Program-made: the position numbers and the translations under genes
Notes under the pieces: model-generated
The model's input: the letters and a program-made list of their open reading frames with translations, nothing else
What the model was told of the DNA's origin: nothing
The model's database searches: none
Shown: in pieces, positions 36,024-44,117 of the stretch
Layout: every line of letters starts with the position of its first letter
Numbering within the stretch: position 1 is the stretch's first letter
From: Hyphomonadaceae bacterium
GTDB lineage: Bacteria > Pseudomonadota > Alphaproteobacteria > Caulobacterales > Hyphomonadaceae
Direction of reading: 5' to 3'
Length of the DNA: 64,000 bases
NCBI GenBank assembly: GCA_022844475.1
Contig: JALHLR010000001.1
Span: forward strand, 124,001 to 188,000

Positions 36024-37289
36024 ATGGCTACCCTTGTTGGCCCGCGCGGCGCGCCAATCCCTCCAGAAAATGACCTCCCGGTCGCTGACGGGCTTTGCGA
36101 GTTCTCGAAACTCAACGCCGTGGATCTGTCGGGCGCCGACCTCGACCTGTTTCCCGGAGACCCGCGGCCACGGGGTGACATCCGTGTCGTGGCGGCCATG
36201 TCGGGCGGGGTTGATTCGTCCGTCGTTGCGGCGCTGCTGAAGTATGCCGGCTACGACGTCATCGGCGTGACGCTACAGCTCTATGATCACGGCGCGGCGC
36301 TGAAGAAGCAGGGCGCGTGCTGCGCCGGGCAGGATATCCACGACGCACGACGCGTCGCGGAAGCCCTCGGCATTCCCCACTACGTCCTCGACTATGAAAG
36401 CCGCTTCCGTGAGCAGGTCATGGAAGACTTTGCGGACACATACCTGAAGGGTTCGACGCCGATTCCCTGCGTTCGCTGCAACCAGACCGTGAAGTTCTCG
36501 GACCTGCTTGCGACGGCGCGCGATCTTGGGGCCGACGCAATGGCGACGGGTCATTACATCAGGCGCACGATCGGCGGTCATGGACATGCGGAGCTGTCGC
36601 GTGCGGCGGATCCGGATCGCGACCAGAGCTACTTCCTGTTCGCAACGACGCGCGATCAGCTGGAGTTTTTGCGCTTCCCGCTCGGTGGAATGAAGAAGCC
36701 GGATGTGCGGCGGGCAGCTGCTGCACTTGGCCTGCAGGTCGCAGCAAAGCCTGACAGTCAGGACATCTGCTTCGTGCCGGCCGGCAAGTATGCGGACATT
36801 GTTCAGAAACTGCGCCCGGGAGCGTCGGCGCCGGGCGATATCGTGCACATGGATGGTCGCGTGATGGGTCAGCATGAAGGAGTGATCCGCTACACGATCG
36901 GGCAACGTCGCGGGCTTGGCGTTGCAACCGGCGAACCGCTGTTCGTGGTGAAGATTGATGCACCGAACCGGCGCGTGGTCGTGGGACCACGTGAGGCGCT
37001 GCTGACGTCTGCGCTGGCGATCGGCGAAAGCAACTGGCTGGGCGAAGGCTCGCTGGCTGATGCCTGCGCGAACGGCGTGCCTGCGCTGGCGCGGGTGCGG
37101 TCGACGCGGGCGCCTGTGCCGGGGCGCATGGCGCTCGTGGACCGACAGCCGGGATTTCTGTTCGATACGCCGGAAGAAGGCGTGGCGCCCGGCCAGGCCT
37201 GCGTGCTGTACGCGGCACCGGATGGACGGCACGTGCTGGGCGGCGGGTTTATCGCGAGGACCGTGAGCGCAGGTGGTTTGGACGTCTAA
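36024..37289 (+). CDS. mnmA: tRNA-specific 2-thiouridylase MnmA
   Basis: A 421-residue enzyme that thiolates U34 in the tRNAs for Lys, Glu and Gln. Visible: P-loop SGGVDSS (60-66), catalytic Cys152 in RCNQTVKF, and the second Cys in SQDICFV (about 249). A 50-residue N-terminal extension precedes the usual start; the ATG at 36024 has GGAGA 8 nt upstream. Typical length is about 360-390. It is divergent from the hypothetical gene at 35891. Confidence 0.96.
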   Translation: MATLVGPRGAPIPPENDLPVADGLCEFSKLNAVDLSGADLDLFPGDPRPRGDIRVVAAMSGGVDSSVVAALLKYAGYDVIGVTLQLYDHGAALKKQGACCAGQDIHDARRVAEALGIPHYVLDYESRFREQVMEDFADTYLKGSTPIPCVRCNQTVKFSDLLATARDLGADAMATGHYIRRTIGGHGHAELSRAADPDRDQSYFLFATTRDQLEFLRFPLGGMKKPDVRRAAAALGLQVAAKPDSQDICFVPAGKYADIVQKLRPGASAPGDIVHMDGRVMGQHEGVIRYTIGQRRGLGVATGEPLFVVKIDAPNRRVVVGPREALLTSALAIGESNWLGEGSLADACANGVPALARVRSTRAPVPGRMALVDRQPGFLFDTPEEGVAPGQACVLYAAPDGRHVLGGGFIARTVSAGGLDV

Positions 37290-37404
37290 TCCCTTGCTCC
37301 GGCGCGAATGTGCGTCCTGCAGGTAACTCGCCCCAGACTTCTTCCAGGTGGCAGTTGATCTCAAGCTGACGGGCTGGTCTTGTCGATCTGACCGGACAGG
37401 GGGG

Positions 37405-38238
37405 ATGCGCGTGCACCTGCGTGTTGATCGGATAGAGTCAGACAACGAGTCGACGCTCGGCAGGTTGTATGTCGACGGCAGGTTTCAGTGCTGGACGCTG
37501 GAAGACCAGAACCGCACAGGCCCAAAGGTAAAGGGCGAGACCCGGATTCCAGCGGGCGCCTATCAGGTGCGCTTTCGCACTGAAGGAGGCTTTCATGCGC
37601 AGTACGCTGAGACCTATGGCGCCAGATTCGGGCCGGACTGGCACAAGGGCATGCTGCACGTCACCAATGTGCCGGGGTTCGACTACATCCTAATCCATGT
37701 CGGAAACAGTCATGACGATACGGCCGGATGCCTTCTCGTCGGAAATCAGCATTCCAGGGTGAACGGCTACCACTACATCGGCAGCAGCCGACCTGCGTAT
37801 GACGCGCTGTATCCGATCGTTCGCCAGGCTTTGTTGGCGGGGGAAGAGGTGGTGATCGAGTATGTTGACCTCGATCCCGTCACCGCGCCGGAGACAACCG
37901 ATGCGTTGCTCACGTCCTATGCGCAGCCCAAGCCTGCGGCGCCCAAGCCATTGGAGCAGACGGAACACAGGGAAGGCCATACCGGGGTTGTCGCCGGAAC
38001 GGCCGCCGCCGCCGGGGCCGCGGTGGTCGCGGTCGGAGCAGCCGAAGTTCTGAACGACAGCGGCTCGGCGGGATCGACAGCCGTACCCGAGGCAGCGACG
38101 ACGCCAAGCGCCGATTTTGTCTCGCGGCTCACGGATCCTGACAATCTGACGAAGCTCGTCCTGATTGGGCTTGGCGTTGTGGTGATCGTCTGTGCGATCT
38201 ACTTCGTCGTCGGGCTGGTACGCGCGCGGAAGAGCTGA
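37405..38238 (+). CDS. DUF5675 domain protein with C-terminal membrane anchor
   Basis: The ATG at 37405 follows GGGGGG and gives 277 residues. The first 150 match DUF5675 (STLGRLYVDGRFQCWTLEDQ, KGETRIPAGAYQVRFRTEGG, ILIHVGNSHDDTAGCLLVG), a domain common in phages and mobile elements. A low-complexity Ala/Gly/Pro linker (about 170-225) and a final transmembrane helix (KLVLIGLGVVVIVCAIYFVV) with a short Arg/Lys tail follow. The Cys/His set in the first half could be catalytic, but function is not established. Anchoring makes a cell-surface or periplasmic role likely. Confidence 0.75.
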   Translation: MRVHLRVDRIESDNESTLGRLYVDGRFQCWTLEDQNRTGPKVKGETRIPAGAYQVRFRTEGGFHAQYAETYGARFGPDWHKGMLHVTNVPGFDYILIHVGNSHDDTAGCLLVGNQHSRVNGYHYIGSSRPAYDALYPIVRQALLAGEEVVIEYVDLDPVTAPETTDALLTSYAQPKPAAPKPLEQTEHREGHTGVVAGTAAAAGAAVVAVGAAEVLNDSGSAGSTAVPEAATTPSADFVSRLTDPDNLTKLVLIGLGVVVIVCAIYFVVGLVRARKS

Positions 38239-38261
38239 GCGAGCCGGTACCCCGCCTGCAC

Positions 38262-39056
38262 TCAATCGCCCGTGAAGATCGGATTGCGACCCTCGAGGAA
38301 GGAGGCAACGCCCTCGGAATAGTCGTCCGACTGCTGCATCAGTGCGAAAGCCTCCAGGTCGCGGTGGGCGGTCGCCTGAGACAGGGCCAGGGCGGCAATG
38401 TTCACATCACGCTTGACCATCTTGAGCGCGGTCGGCGGCAGGGTCGCCGCGGCCTTGGCAAATTCCATGGCGCGGGCGAGCGCGTGGCCATCGTCCGCGA
38501 TGGCGTCGGCAAGCCCCCAGTTGAGGGCGGTGTCGGCATCGATCTTTTCGCACAGGGCTGCGATCCGCTTGGCGCGGGCCGGGCCGACCAGGGCGGTGAT
38601 GCGCGGAATCGAGCCCCAGCTCATGTTCATCCCCCGCGCGACTTCCGGCACGTACATCCGTGCGGACCTCGCCATCACCCTCAGGTCGCACGACACGGCA
38701 AGGGCCGCGCCGCCGCCTACGCACCAACCTTCGATGGCAATGATCGTGATGGCATCGATCTTTTCCCAGGCCTCGCACATCTCTGGGCCAGCGCGCAGCG
38801 CGATGCGCCGCTCTGCGAGGCCCTGGTCCTGCTGGCTGGCGCGCGCAGGATCCTTGAGGTCGGCTCCGAGTGAGAAGTTGCGCGCGTTGCCGGCAAGGAT
38901 GACCGCGGAGATGTCGGGACAGGCGTGGAAACGGCGGGCGGTGTCTGTCAGCTGAAGGAGAGCTTCCACCGAAAGGGCATTCGCCTTGTCGCCGCGGTCG
39001 AAACGCACTGTTGCGATCCGACCCGTTGTTTCCAATGTAACAAAGCTCTTGGCCAA
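38262..39056 (-). CDS. Enoyl-CoA hydratase/isomerase family protein
   Basis: A 264-residue crotonase. The family oxyanion regions are visible: AGNARNFSLGADLKD (about 55-69) and GWCVGGGAALAVSCDLRV (about 110-128), and ALNWGLADAIADDG later. Acidic catalytic residues at the usual crotonase positions are not obvious (GMNMSWGSIPRI), so it may be an isomerase or non-hydratase member. It is convergent with the DUF5675 gene. Confidence 0.85.
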   Translation of the reverse strand: MAKSFVTLETTGRIATVRFDRGDKANALSVEALLQLTDTARRFHACPDISAVILAGNARNFSLGADLKDPARASQQDQGLAERRIALRAGPEMCEAWEKIDAITIIAIEGWCVGGGAALAVSCDLRVMARSARMYVPEVARGMNMSWGSIPRITALVGPARAKRIAALCEKIDADTALNWGLADAIADDGHALARAMEFAKAAATLPPTALKMVKRDVNIAALALSQATAHRDLEAFALMQQSDDYSEGVASFLEGRNPIFTGD

Positions 39057-39127
39057 GATGCGTACTCCCGTGGGGTGCGGGGAGTATGGGACGGCGCGGA
39101 GCTGACGTCCATGAGACTGCCTAAAAG

Positions 39128-39532
39128 TCAGATCGAGCGGTGACTCAGGTCTTCCAGGCGCGCGCGCGCATCCTCGTCGTCGATGTGATCCGCGGGGTCA
39201 TCGCCATCGCTGCGGCTGTCGGCGTCCATGCCGGTCGATTCGAGAATGGTCTCGCTCTCGTGCGGGTTGGACAGTGATGCGATGCGATCCTCGAGGCATC
39301 CGAGTATCTCCGACATGTCGCCCATATAGTCGCTCGCCCGGCGGGTGCGGATTTCGGCCAGCATCCCCATCAATTGCTCGCGGCGGTCTGCGAGGCTGAT
39401 CGTCGTGTCGAAAACGACATCGTCGATGTCGTCCGTGGTCAGCTCCTGCGAAATGCCGGGCATATCGTCGTCACCGCCGACCTCCACGTCGATTGGCCGC
39501 ACGTCTTCGTTGTGGTGCTGCTCGTGCGACAT
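39128..39532 (-). CDS. Acidic hypothetical protein coupled to the attachment gene
   Basis: A 134-residue, strongly acidic protein with polar low-complexity ends (QHHNEDVRPIDVEVGGDDDM; SRSDGDDPADHIDDEDARAR) and a short helical middle (LADRREQLMGMLAEIRTRRA). Its ATG shares its first A with the stop of the upstream attachment-type gene (TGATG), so the pair is translationally coupled. No known family was recognised. Confidence 0.65.
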   Translation of the reverse strand: MSHEQHHNEDVRPIDVEVGGDDDMPGISQELTTDDIDDVVFDTTISLADRREQLMGMLAEIRTRRASDYMGDMSEILGCLEDRIASLSNPHESETILESTGMDADSRSDGDDPADHIDDEDARARLEDLSHRSI

Positions 39533-39999
39533 CAGTTCAGCCCCTTCCGGGGCTTTCCGACAATGTTCCGCTCGATCTCAAGCGGAGGCATGTTTGTCAG
39601 ATCCTTGGAGATTTCCGCCACGACTTTATCGGAGACCTCCTTGTGCATGGCCTTGCGCAGGTCGCCCATGATCATCGGCGGGGCAGCGATCACGAGTTGG
39701 GCGTAGTCGCCACGGTTTGCGGCGGTGTAGAGCACGTCCGCAATCTGCTCGGCGAAACGGTGCTTCTCCAGCTTGTGTCAGTTGGTCTCCTGCATCGCGC
39801 TGCGATGCATGCCGATCGAAGAGTGCGACCGGCCGGGGCGATCCGCGCCCTGTTCGCTGGTACGCGGGTTATCCTGTTTCAACACCTCGATGATCTGGAG
39901 GTTAGGGTAGGTCGCATCGCCTTCATTGCGGAAAAACAGCGCCTTTTCACCGTCGCCGACCATGACCCAGGCATTGTGATGGATCGATACGCCAGTCAT
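39532..39999 (-). pseudogene. Host-attachment-type protein interrupted by in-frame TGA
   Basis: From ATG 39999 (GGAG 7 nt upstream) the frame encodes VSIHHNAWVMVGDGEKALFF, NLQIIEVLKQDNPRTSEQGA and SAMQETN, then TGA at 39780-39778. It continues in the same frame with HKLEKHRFAEQIADVL, RGDYAQLVIAAPPMIMGDLR and DKVVAEISKDL, to a stop at 39532. In the attachment-protein family this position is a conserved Trp (QTDWHQLEEDRFA-like), so TGG to TGA is the simplest change. Either it is a recent pseudogene or a sequencing error, or there is readthrough. The downstream gene is coupled to its end. Confidence 0.8.
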
Positions 40000-40152
40000 T
40001 CGGTTCTCCGGGAAAGAAGGCTGCAGAGCCCCAACGCCCAGGGGCGGGCGTCGTTCCGCTGACGGGTCGCAAAGCCTCCGTGACGGCAGCTTGACGCGGC
40101 GGGGGCGGAGGAAGATTGTGCGCCGCACATAACATCAGGAAGGATTTGCCCC

Positions 40153-41334
40153 ATGAGCGCATCGGATCCCGTGGTCATCGTCGGCATGTCGCGCACACCG
40201 ATGGGCGCGATGCTGGGCGAGCTGGCCGGCTTCTCGGCAAACGAGCTGGGCGCGATGGCCATCAAGGGCGCGGTCGCCGAGGCCGGCATCAAGGGTGAAG
40301 ACGTCGAGCTGGTCTATATGGGCAACTGCCTGCCGGCCGGACAGGGCCAGGCGCCCGCGCGTCAGGCCGGTATCAAGTCGGGCCTGCCCAAGGGGGCCGA
40401 AGCAACCACCGTCAACAAGATGTGCGGCTCTGGCATGCAAGCCGCCGTGATGGGTCGCAATGCGCTGCTGGCAGGTGAAGCCACAGTGGTCGTGGCGGGC
40501 GGCATGGAGAGCATGACGAATGCGCCGCACCTCGTCGATCTGCGCAAAGGCCACAAATACGGCGCAGCCAGCCTCCGCGACCACATGGCGACGGATGGTC
40601 TCGAGGACGCATACGGCGGCGGCGCGATGGGCAACTATGCCGACATGATCGCCAAGGAGTACCAGTTCACGCGCGAGCAGCAGGACGCCTACGCGCTCGA
40701 GACGCTGAGCCGCGCGCAGAGCGCTACGAAGGAGGGCCGCTTCAAGCGCGAGATCACGCCGGTGATTGTCAAAGGCAAGAAGGGCGACGTCACGATCGAC
40801 ACGGATGAACTGCCGCGCCAGGCCATGCCGGAGAAAATCCCGACGCTGCGCCCCGCCTTCTCGAAGGACGGCACGGTCACTGCGGCTAACGCGTCCGGCA
40901 TTTCGGACGGCGCCGCCGCGCTCGTCCTCATGCGCGCGTCCGAAGCCAGGAAGCGCGGGCTCAAGCCTCTGGCGACAATCGTGGCGAGCGGCGCGCATAG
41001 CCATGAGCCGGCCTATTTCACGACTGCGCCCGTACCGGCGATGAAGAAGGCGCTCGAAAAAGCCGGCTGGCAGGCGTCCGATGTCGATCTCTGGGAGATC
41101 AACGAAGCGTTTGCCGTCGTGCCAATGATCGCGATGAAAGAACTCGGCATCTCGCATGACAGGGTGAATGTGAATGGCGGCGCCTGCGCGCTGGGCCATC
41201 CGATCGGCGCGTCGGGCGCACGTGTGCTCGTGACGTTGATCAACGCGCTGGAGCAGAAGGGCAAGAAACGCGGCATGGCTGCGCTCTGCATCGGCGGCGG
41301 CGAGGGGATCGCCATGGCGATCGAGCGGGCCTGA
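40153..41334 (+). CDS. Acetyl-CoA C-acyltransferase (thiolase)
   Basis: A 393-residue thiolase. The nucleophile Cys91 lies in NKMCGSGMQAA, the second active-site region is NGGACALGHPIGASGARVLV, and the C-terminal CIGGGEGIAMAIE holds the proton-relay Cys. It acts in acetoacetyl-CoA synthesis or beta-oxidation. The ridA-like gene follows within 20 bp and is probably co-transcribed. Confidence 0.92.
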   Translation: MSASDPVVIVGMSRTPMGAMLGELAGFSANELGAMAIKGAVAEAGIKGEDVELVYMGNCLPAGQGQAPARQAGIKSGLPKGAEATTVNKMCGSGMQAAVMGRNALLAGEATVVVAGGMESMTNAPHLVDLRKGHKYGAASLRDHMATDGLEDAYGGGAMGNYADMIAKEYQFTREQQDAYALETLSRAQSATKEGRFKREITPVIVKGKKGDVTIDTDELPRQAMPEKIPTLRPAFSKDGTVTAANASGISDGAAALVLMRASEARKRGLKPLATIVASGAHSHEPAYFTTAPVPAMKKALEKAGWQASDVDLWEINEAFAVVPMIAMKELGISHDRVNVNGGACALGHPIGASGARVLVTLINALEQKGKKRGMAALCIGGGEGIAMAIERA

Positions 41335-41351
41335 TCATGTCCGGAGATGTG

Positions 41352-41726
41352 ATGAAAGTCCCCAGCGGATCGCGGCTGGGGCTCGGTTTCTCGCGTGCCG
41401 TGCGCGTGGGCGACATGGTGTTCGTTTCGGGCTGTGCGCCGATCGCGCCTGATGGCGGCGTGTCTGCGCCGGGCGACGTGAAGGGACAGACAAAGCGGTG
41501 TCTCGAGATCATCGAGGGCGCACTGGTGCAGGCGGGCGCGGACATCAAACATGTTGTCCGTACGCGGGTTTTCCTGACCGACATGAGCCGGTGGAAGGAA
41601 GCCGGCGAGGCGCATGGCGAGGTCTTCAAGGAAATCGAACCTGCAACATCCTTTCTCGGGACCAGCGCGCTGATCAATCCGGGCTGGCTGGTGGAGGTCG
41701 AGGCGGACGCGGTAGTGACACGTTAG
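41352..41726 (+). CDS. RidA family protein
   Basis: A 124-residue protein; ATG 41352 is chosen because GGAG is 6 nt upstream, an ATG at 41337 would add five residues. RidA marks: GDMVFVSGCAPI, QTKRCLEIIEGALVQAGADI, VVRTRVFLTDMSRW and a final EVEADAVVTR carrying a conserved region. RidA proteins hydrolyse reactive enamine/imine intermediates from PLP enzymes; some paralogues act in other pathways. It sits next to the thiolase gene. Confidence 0.85.
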   Translation: MKVPSGSRLGLGFSRAVRVGDMVFVSGCAPIAPDGGVSAPGDVKGQTKRCLEIIEGALVQAGADIKHVVRTRVFLTDMSRWKEAGEAHGEVFKEIEPATSFLGTSALINPGWLVEVEADAVVTR

Positions 41727-41821
41727 TTGCAGGATCGTTAGCTGCAGACCGGCCTTGCGGCGATCGGCGGCTCGGGCATGTTCATGGGGAGCGGGGCCGG
41801 AATCGGTGGGAGTATAAGGTC

Positions 41822-41878
41822 ATGATCCGGTTTGCTGCGCCCGTGGCGCTGGCCCTGCCGCAGAAAACCACCCCGTGA
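41822..41878 (+). CDS. Possible 18-residue leader peptide before the endonuclease V gene
   Basis: An ATG at 41822 opens an 18-codon frame (MIRFAAPVALALPQKTTP) whose stop overlaps the GTG start of the next gene as GTGA. Such overlap could couple translation. The peptide has no recognised role and could be chance; the pattern is only suggestive. Confidence 0.3.
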   Translation: MIRFAAPVALALPQKTTP

Positions 41879-42378
41879 TCGCCATCCTTGACGCCGCGTA
41901 TGCGGGGGAAGCCTCGGTGGCCGCCTGCCTTACGGCGGACGACTGGACGTCGCCCGCGCCGATTGCGGAGTTCACGCATCGCGCAGGCCGGGCCGAGGCA
42001 TATACGCCGGGCGAGTTCCATCGGCGCGAATTGCCGCTGATCATGTCCGTGCTCGCCATGCTGCCGGAACGGCCGCGCATACTGGTGATCGACGGGTATG
42101 TCTGGCTTGACACAGATGGCCGCAAGGGTCTCGGCGCGTACCTGTTCGAAGCCCTGCGCGGACGGACCGCCGTTGTCGGCGTCGCCAAGTCACGCTTTGC
42201 CGGCGCCGAGCAATGGGTGGAACAGGTCGCGCGCGGCGACAGTACGAATCCGCTCTGGGTAACGGCGGCCGGCGTTACCCTGAGCGAGGCGGTGTCGGGC
42301 GTAAAGCGGATGCACGGCCCGCATCGTATCCCGACGCTCGTCGGTCGCGTCGATCAGCTGGCGCGCAAGACCCTTTGA
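41875..42378 (+). CDS. Endonuclease V-like protein
   Basis: A 167-residue protein from a GTG start at 41875. It has the endonuclease V layout: IAILDAAYAG with the first acidic residue, PGEFHRRELPLIMSVLAMLP with the Glu, ILVIDGYVWLD with the next Asp, VVGVAKSRFAG with the Lys, and a C-terminal NPLWVTAAGVTLSEAVSGVK. Endonuclease V cuts next to deaminated bases such as inosine. It is shorter than usual (about 210-230) because the N-terminal segment before the first Asp is missing; catalytic residues seem intact. Confidence 0.72.
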   Translation: MIAILDAAYAGEASVAACLTADDWTSPAPIAEFTHRAGRAEAYTPGEFHRRELPLIMSVLAMLPERPRILVIDGYVWLDTDGRKGLGAYLFEALRGRTAVVGVAKSRFAGAEQWVEQVARGDSTNPLWVTAAGVTLSEAVSGVKRMHGPHRIPTLVGRVDQLARKTL

Positions 42379-42394
42379 ACGGCGCCATTCAAAG
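42373..42394. repeat. Palindrome over the endonuclease V stop codon
   Basis: Arms CTTTGAA (42373-42379) and TTCAAAG (42388-42394) enclose a self-complementary GGCGCC centre. It overlaps the stop codon and is followed by G/C-rich DNA without a T run. It could be a weak 3' stem or an operator for the next gene at 42504. Confidence 0.4.
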
Positions 42395-42503
42395 TCGACC
42401 GGCGGCCGCTTGACGCAACTCAAGGCGAGGCCGCTGCTTTGGTGTCTGCTGCGCGCGTGCGTTGTCCTCATGCGGGGCAACCTCGCAGCCGGAAGGTAGC
42501 TCA

Positions 42504-42965
42504 ATGATTGTCGAACACGGAACTCTGGTCGTCGCAGCCGATGGTGGCGGCGCAGTCGTCTATCGCAATACCAGCCATGAGGGCGCCGCAAGGCTGGAAA
42601 TCGTCGAGATCCACAATGCAGACAGCAAGACGTTCATGCGCGCGACGAACCCGGAAGTTGGCGAACAATACACGTCTCCCGCCGGCGGCAAGATCTCGAT
42701 CGCAGGGCCCGATTATCACGAGCAGGGCGAACACCAGTTCGCGACCCGCCTTGCGACCAGGCTCGACGAGCTGATCGGCCGCCATGAGCACGGCAAGGAT
42801 CAGCCCGGCGTCATCCTGTTCGCCTCGCCACGCTTTCTCGGCTCGATCCGCAGCGACTACTCCGCCCGCGTGAAATCCGCACTGAAAGCCGAAATCGGCA
42901 AGGACCTGCGCGATGCGTCCTCGAAGCAGATCGAGCAGGCGCTCGCCAAGCTGGATCACGCCTGA
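42504..42965 (+). CDS. Host-attachment-type protein (PF10116-like)
   Basis: A 153-residue protein with the family pattern: LVVAADGGGAVVYRNTSHEG at the start, a Gly/Ser-rich middle with HEQGEHQFATRLATRLDELI, and a C-terminal VILFASPRFLGSIRSDYSAR, then KSALKAEIGKDLRDASSKQI. These proteins were first described as needed for attachment to host cells and have a baeRF/eRF1-like fold; the role here is unknown. Ribosome binding site GGAAGG precedes ATG 42504. It is a diverged relative of the interrupted gene at 39532. Confidence 0.78.
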   Translation: MIVEHGTLVVAADGGGAVVYRNTSHEGAARLEIVEIHNADSKTFMRATNPEVGEQYTSPAGGKISIAGPDYHEQGEHQFATRLATRLDELIGRHEHGKDQPGVILFASPRFLGSIRSDYSARVKSALKAEIGKDLRDASSKQIEQALAKLDHA

Positions 42966-43056
42966 CACATGTATGGAGGTGGTCGCTTGCGATCGTCACC
43001 ATGAGGGGTAGTCTGCCTGCGGCCCGCGCAAGAATTGCCGGCCCAGGGAGAACGGC

Positions 43057-44109
43057 ATGCACAGCTATGATGTCTGCGAATGCGGTGCGCCATTGCAACG
43101 CACGGAGCGCGCGACACCTGTGCCCGTGGGCTCGGAGATCGTACTGCGCGTGATCGCTGCCGGTGTATGCCACTCCGACCTGCACATATGGGACGGCTAC
43201 TACGACATCGGCGGCGGGCAGAAGCTCAAGCTGCAGGATCGCGGGGTAAAGCTGCCGCTGACGATGGGCCACGAAAATGTCGGTGAGGTTGTCGCCGTCG
43301 GGCCTGATGCAGAAGGTGTCAAAGTCGGCGATGTTCGTCTGGTGCATCCCTGGATGGGTTGTGGGGAGTGCGTTGTCTGCCGACGTGGCGAGGAAAATCT
43401 CTGCGTGAAACCGTGCAGCGTGGGCATCCATCGCGGCGGCGGATTCGCGACGCATCTGATTGTGCCGCATCGACGCTACCTGTTCGATATTGGCGGCCTG
43501 TCACCGGAACGCGCAGCGCCTCTGGCCTGCTCGGGTGTTACCGCCTACGGCGCGCTCAAGAAGGTAACCGACACGCTTGCCGATGAACCGGTCGTGATGA
43601 TCGGCGCCGGCGGTGTCGGCCTGATGGCGCTGGCCTTGCACAGGAAGATGGGTGGCAAGTCCGCCATCGTCGTCGACATCGATCCCGCCAAGCGCGAGGC
43701 CGCACTCAAGGCCGGTGCGACGCATGTGATCGACGGCGGGGCAAAGGATGTGGCGGACCAGGTGCGCGCGGCGACGGGTGGCGGCGCCTGGGCTGTGATC
43801 GATTTCGTCGGCGCAGGCACAACCGTCAAGCTCGGCGTCGATACAGCAATCAAGGGCGGCAAGATCATCGTCGTCGGTCTCTACGGCGGCGACGTCGTGG
43901 TGCCCACGCCATTCTTTCCGATGAAGGCGCTGACCATCCAGGGCAGCTATGTCGGCAGCCTCAACGAGATCGCGGAACTGCTGGACCTCGTGAACCGGAA
44001 GGGTGCGCCGGACGTGCCCGTGGCGACGCGACCGCTGGATCAGGTCAACGCCGCGCTCAACGATCTGCGAGCCGGGAAGGTGATCGGACGCGTGGTCGTG
44101 ACGCCCTAG
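43057..44109 (+). CDS. Zinc-dependent alcohol dehydrogenase family protein
   Basis: A 350-residue medium-chain dehydrogenase. The catalytic zinc ligands are in AAGVCHSDLHIW and GHENVGEV, the structural-zinc Cys set in CGECVVCRRGEENLC, and the NAD(P)-binding loop in MIGAGGVGLMALAL. The loop YDIGGGQKLKLQDRGVK distinguishes a subfamily found in alphaproteobacteria. A good AGGGAGAA ribosome binding site precedes the ATG. The DUF2332 gene follows 8 bp later. Confidence 0.9.
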   Translation: MHSYDVCECGAPLQRTERATPVPVGSEIVLRVIAAGVCHSDLHIWDGYYDIGGGQKLKLQDRGVKLPLTMGHENVGEVVAVGPDAEGVKVGDVRLVHPWMGCGECVVCRRGEENLCVKPCSVGIHRGGGFATHLIVPHRRYLFDIGGLSPERAAPLACSGVTAYGALKKVTDTLADEPVVMIGAGGVGLMALALHRKMGGKSAIVVDIDPAKREAALKAGATHVIDGGAKDVADQVRAATGGGAWAVIDFVGAGTTVKLGVDTAIKGGKIIVVGLYGGDVVVPTPFFPMKALTIQGSYVGSLNEIAELLDLVNRKGAPDVPVATRPLDQVNAALNDLRAGKVIGRVVVTP

Positions 44110-44117
44110 GAGCTGCC

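Noticed and set aside
37405-38238. Prophage remnant around the DUF5675 gene.
   Set aside because: No integrase, capsid, terminase or attachment-site repeats were seen nearby.
39778-39780. Selenocysteine at the in-frame TGA of the attachment-type gene.
   Set aside because: The family has Trp here, no SECIS-like stem is apparent just downstream, and no selenium genes are in the window.
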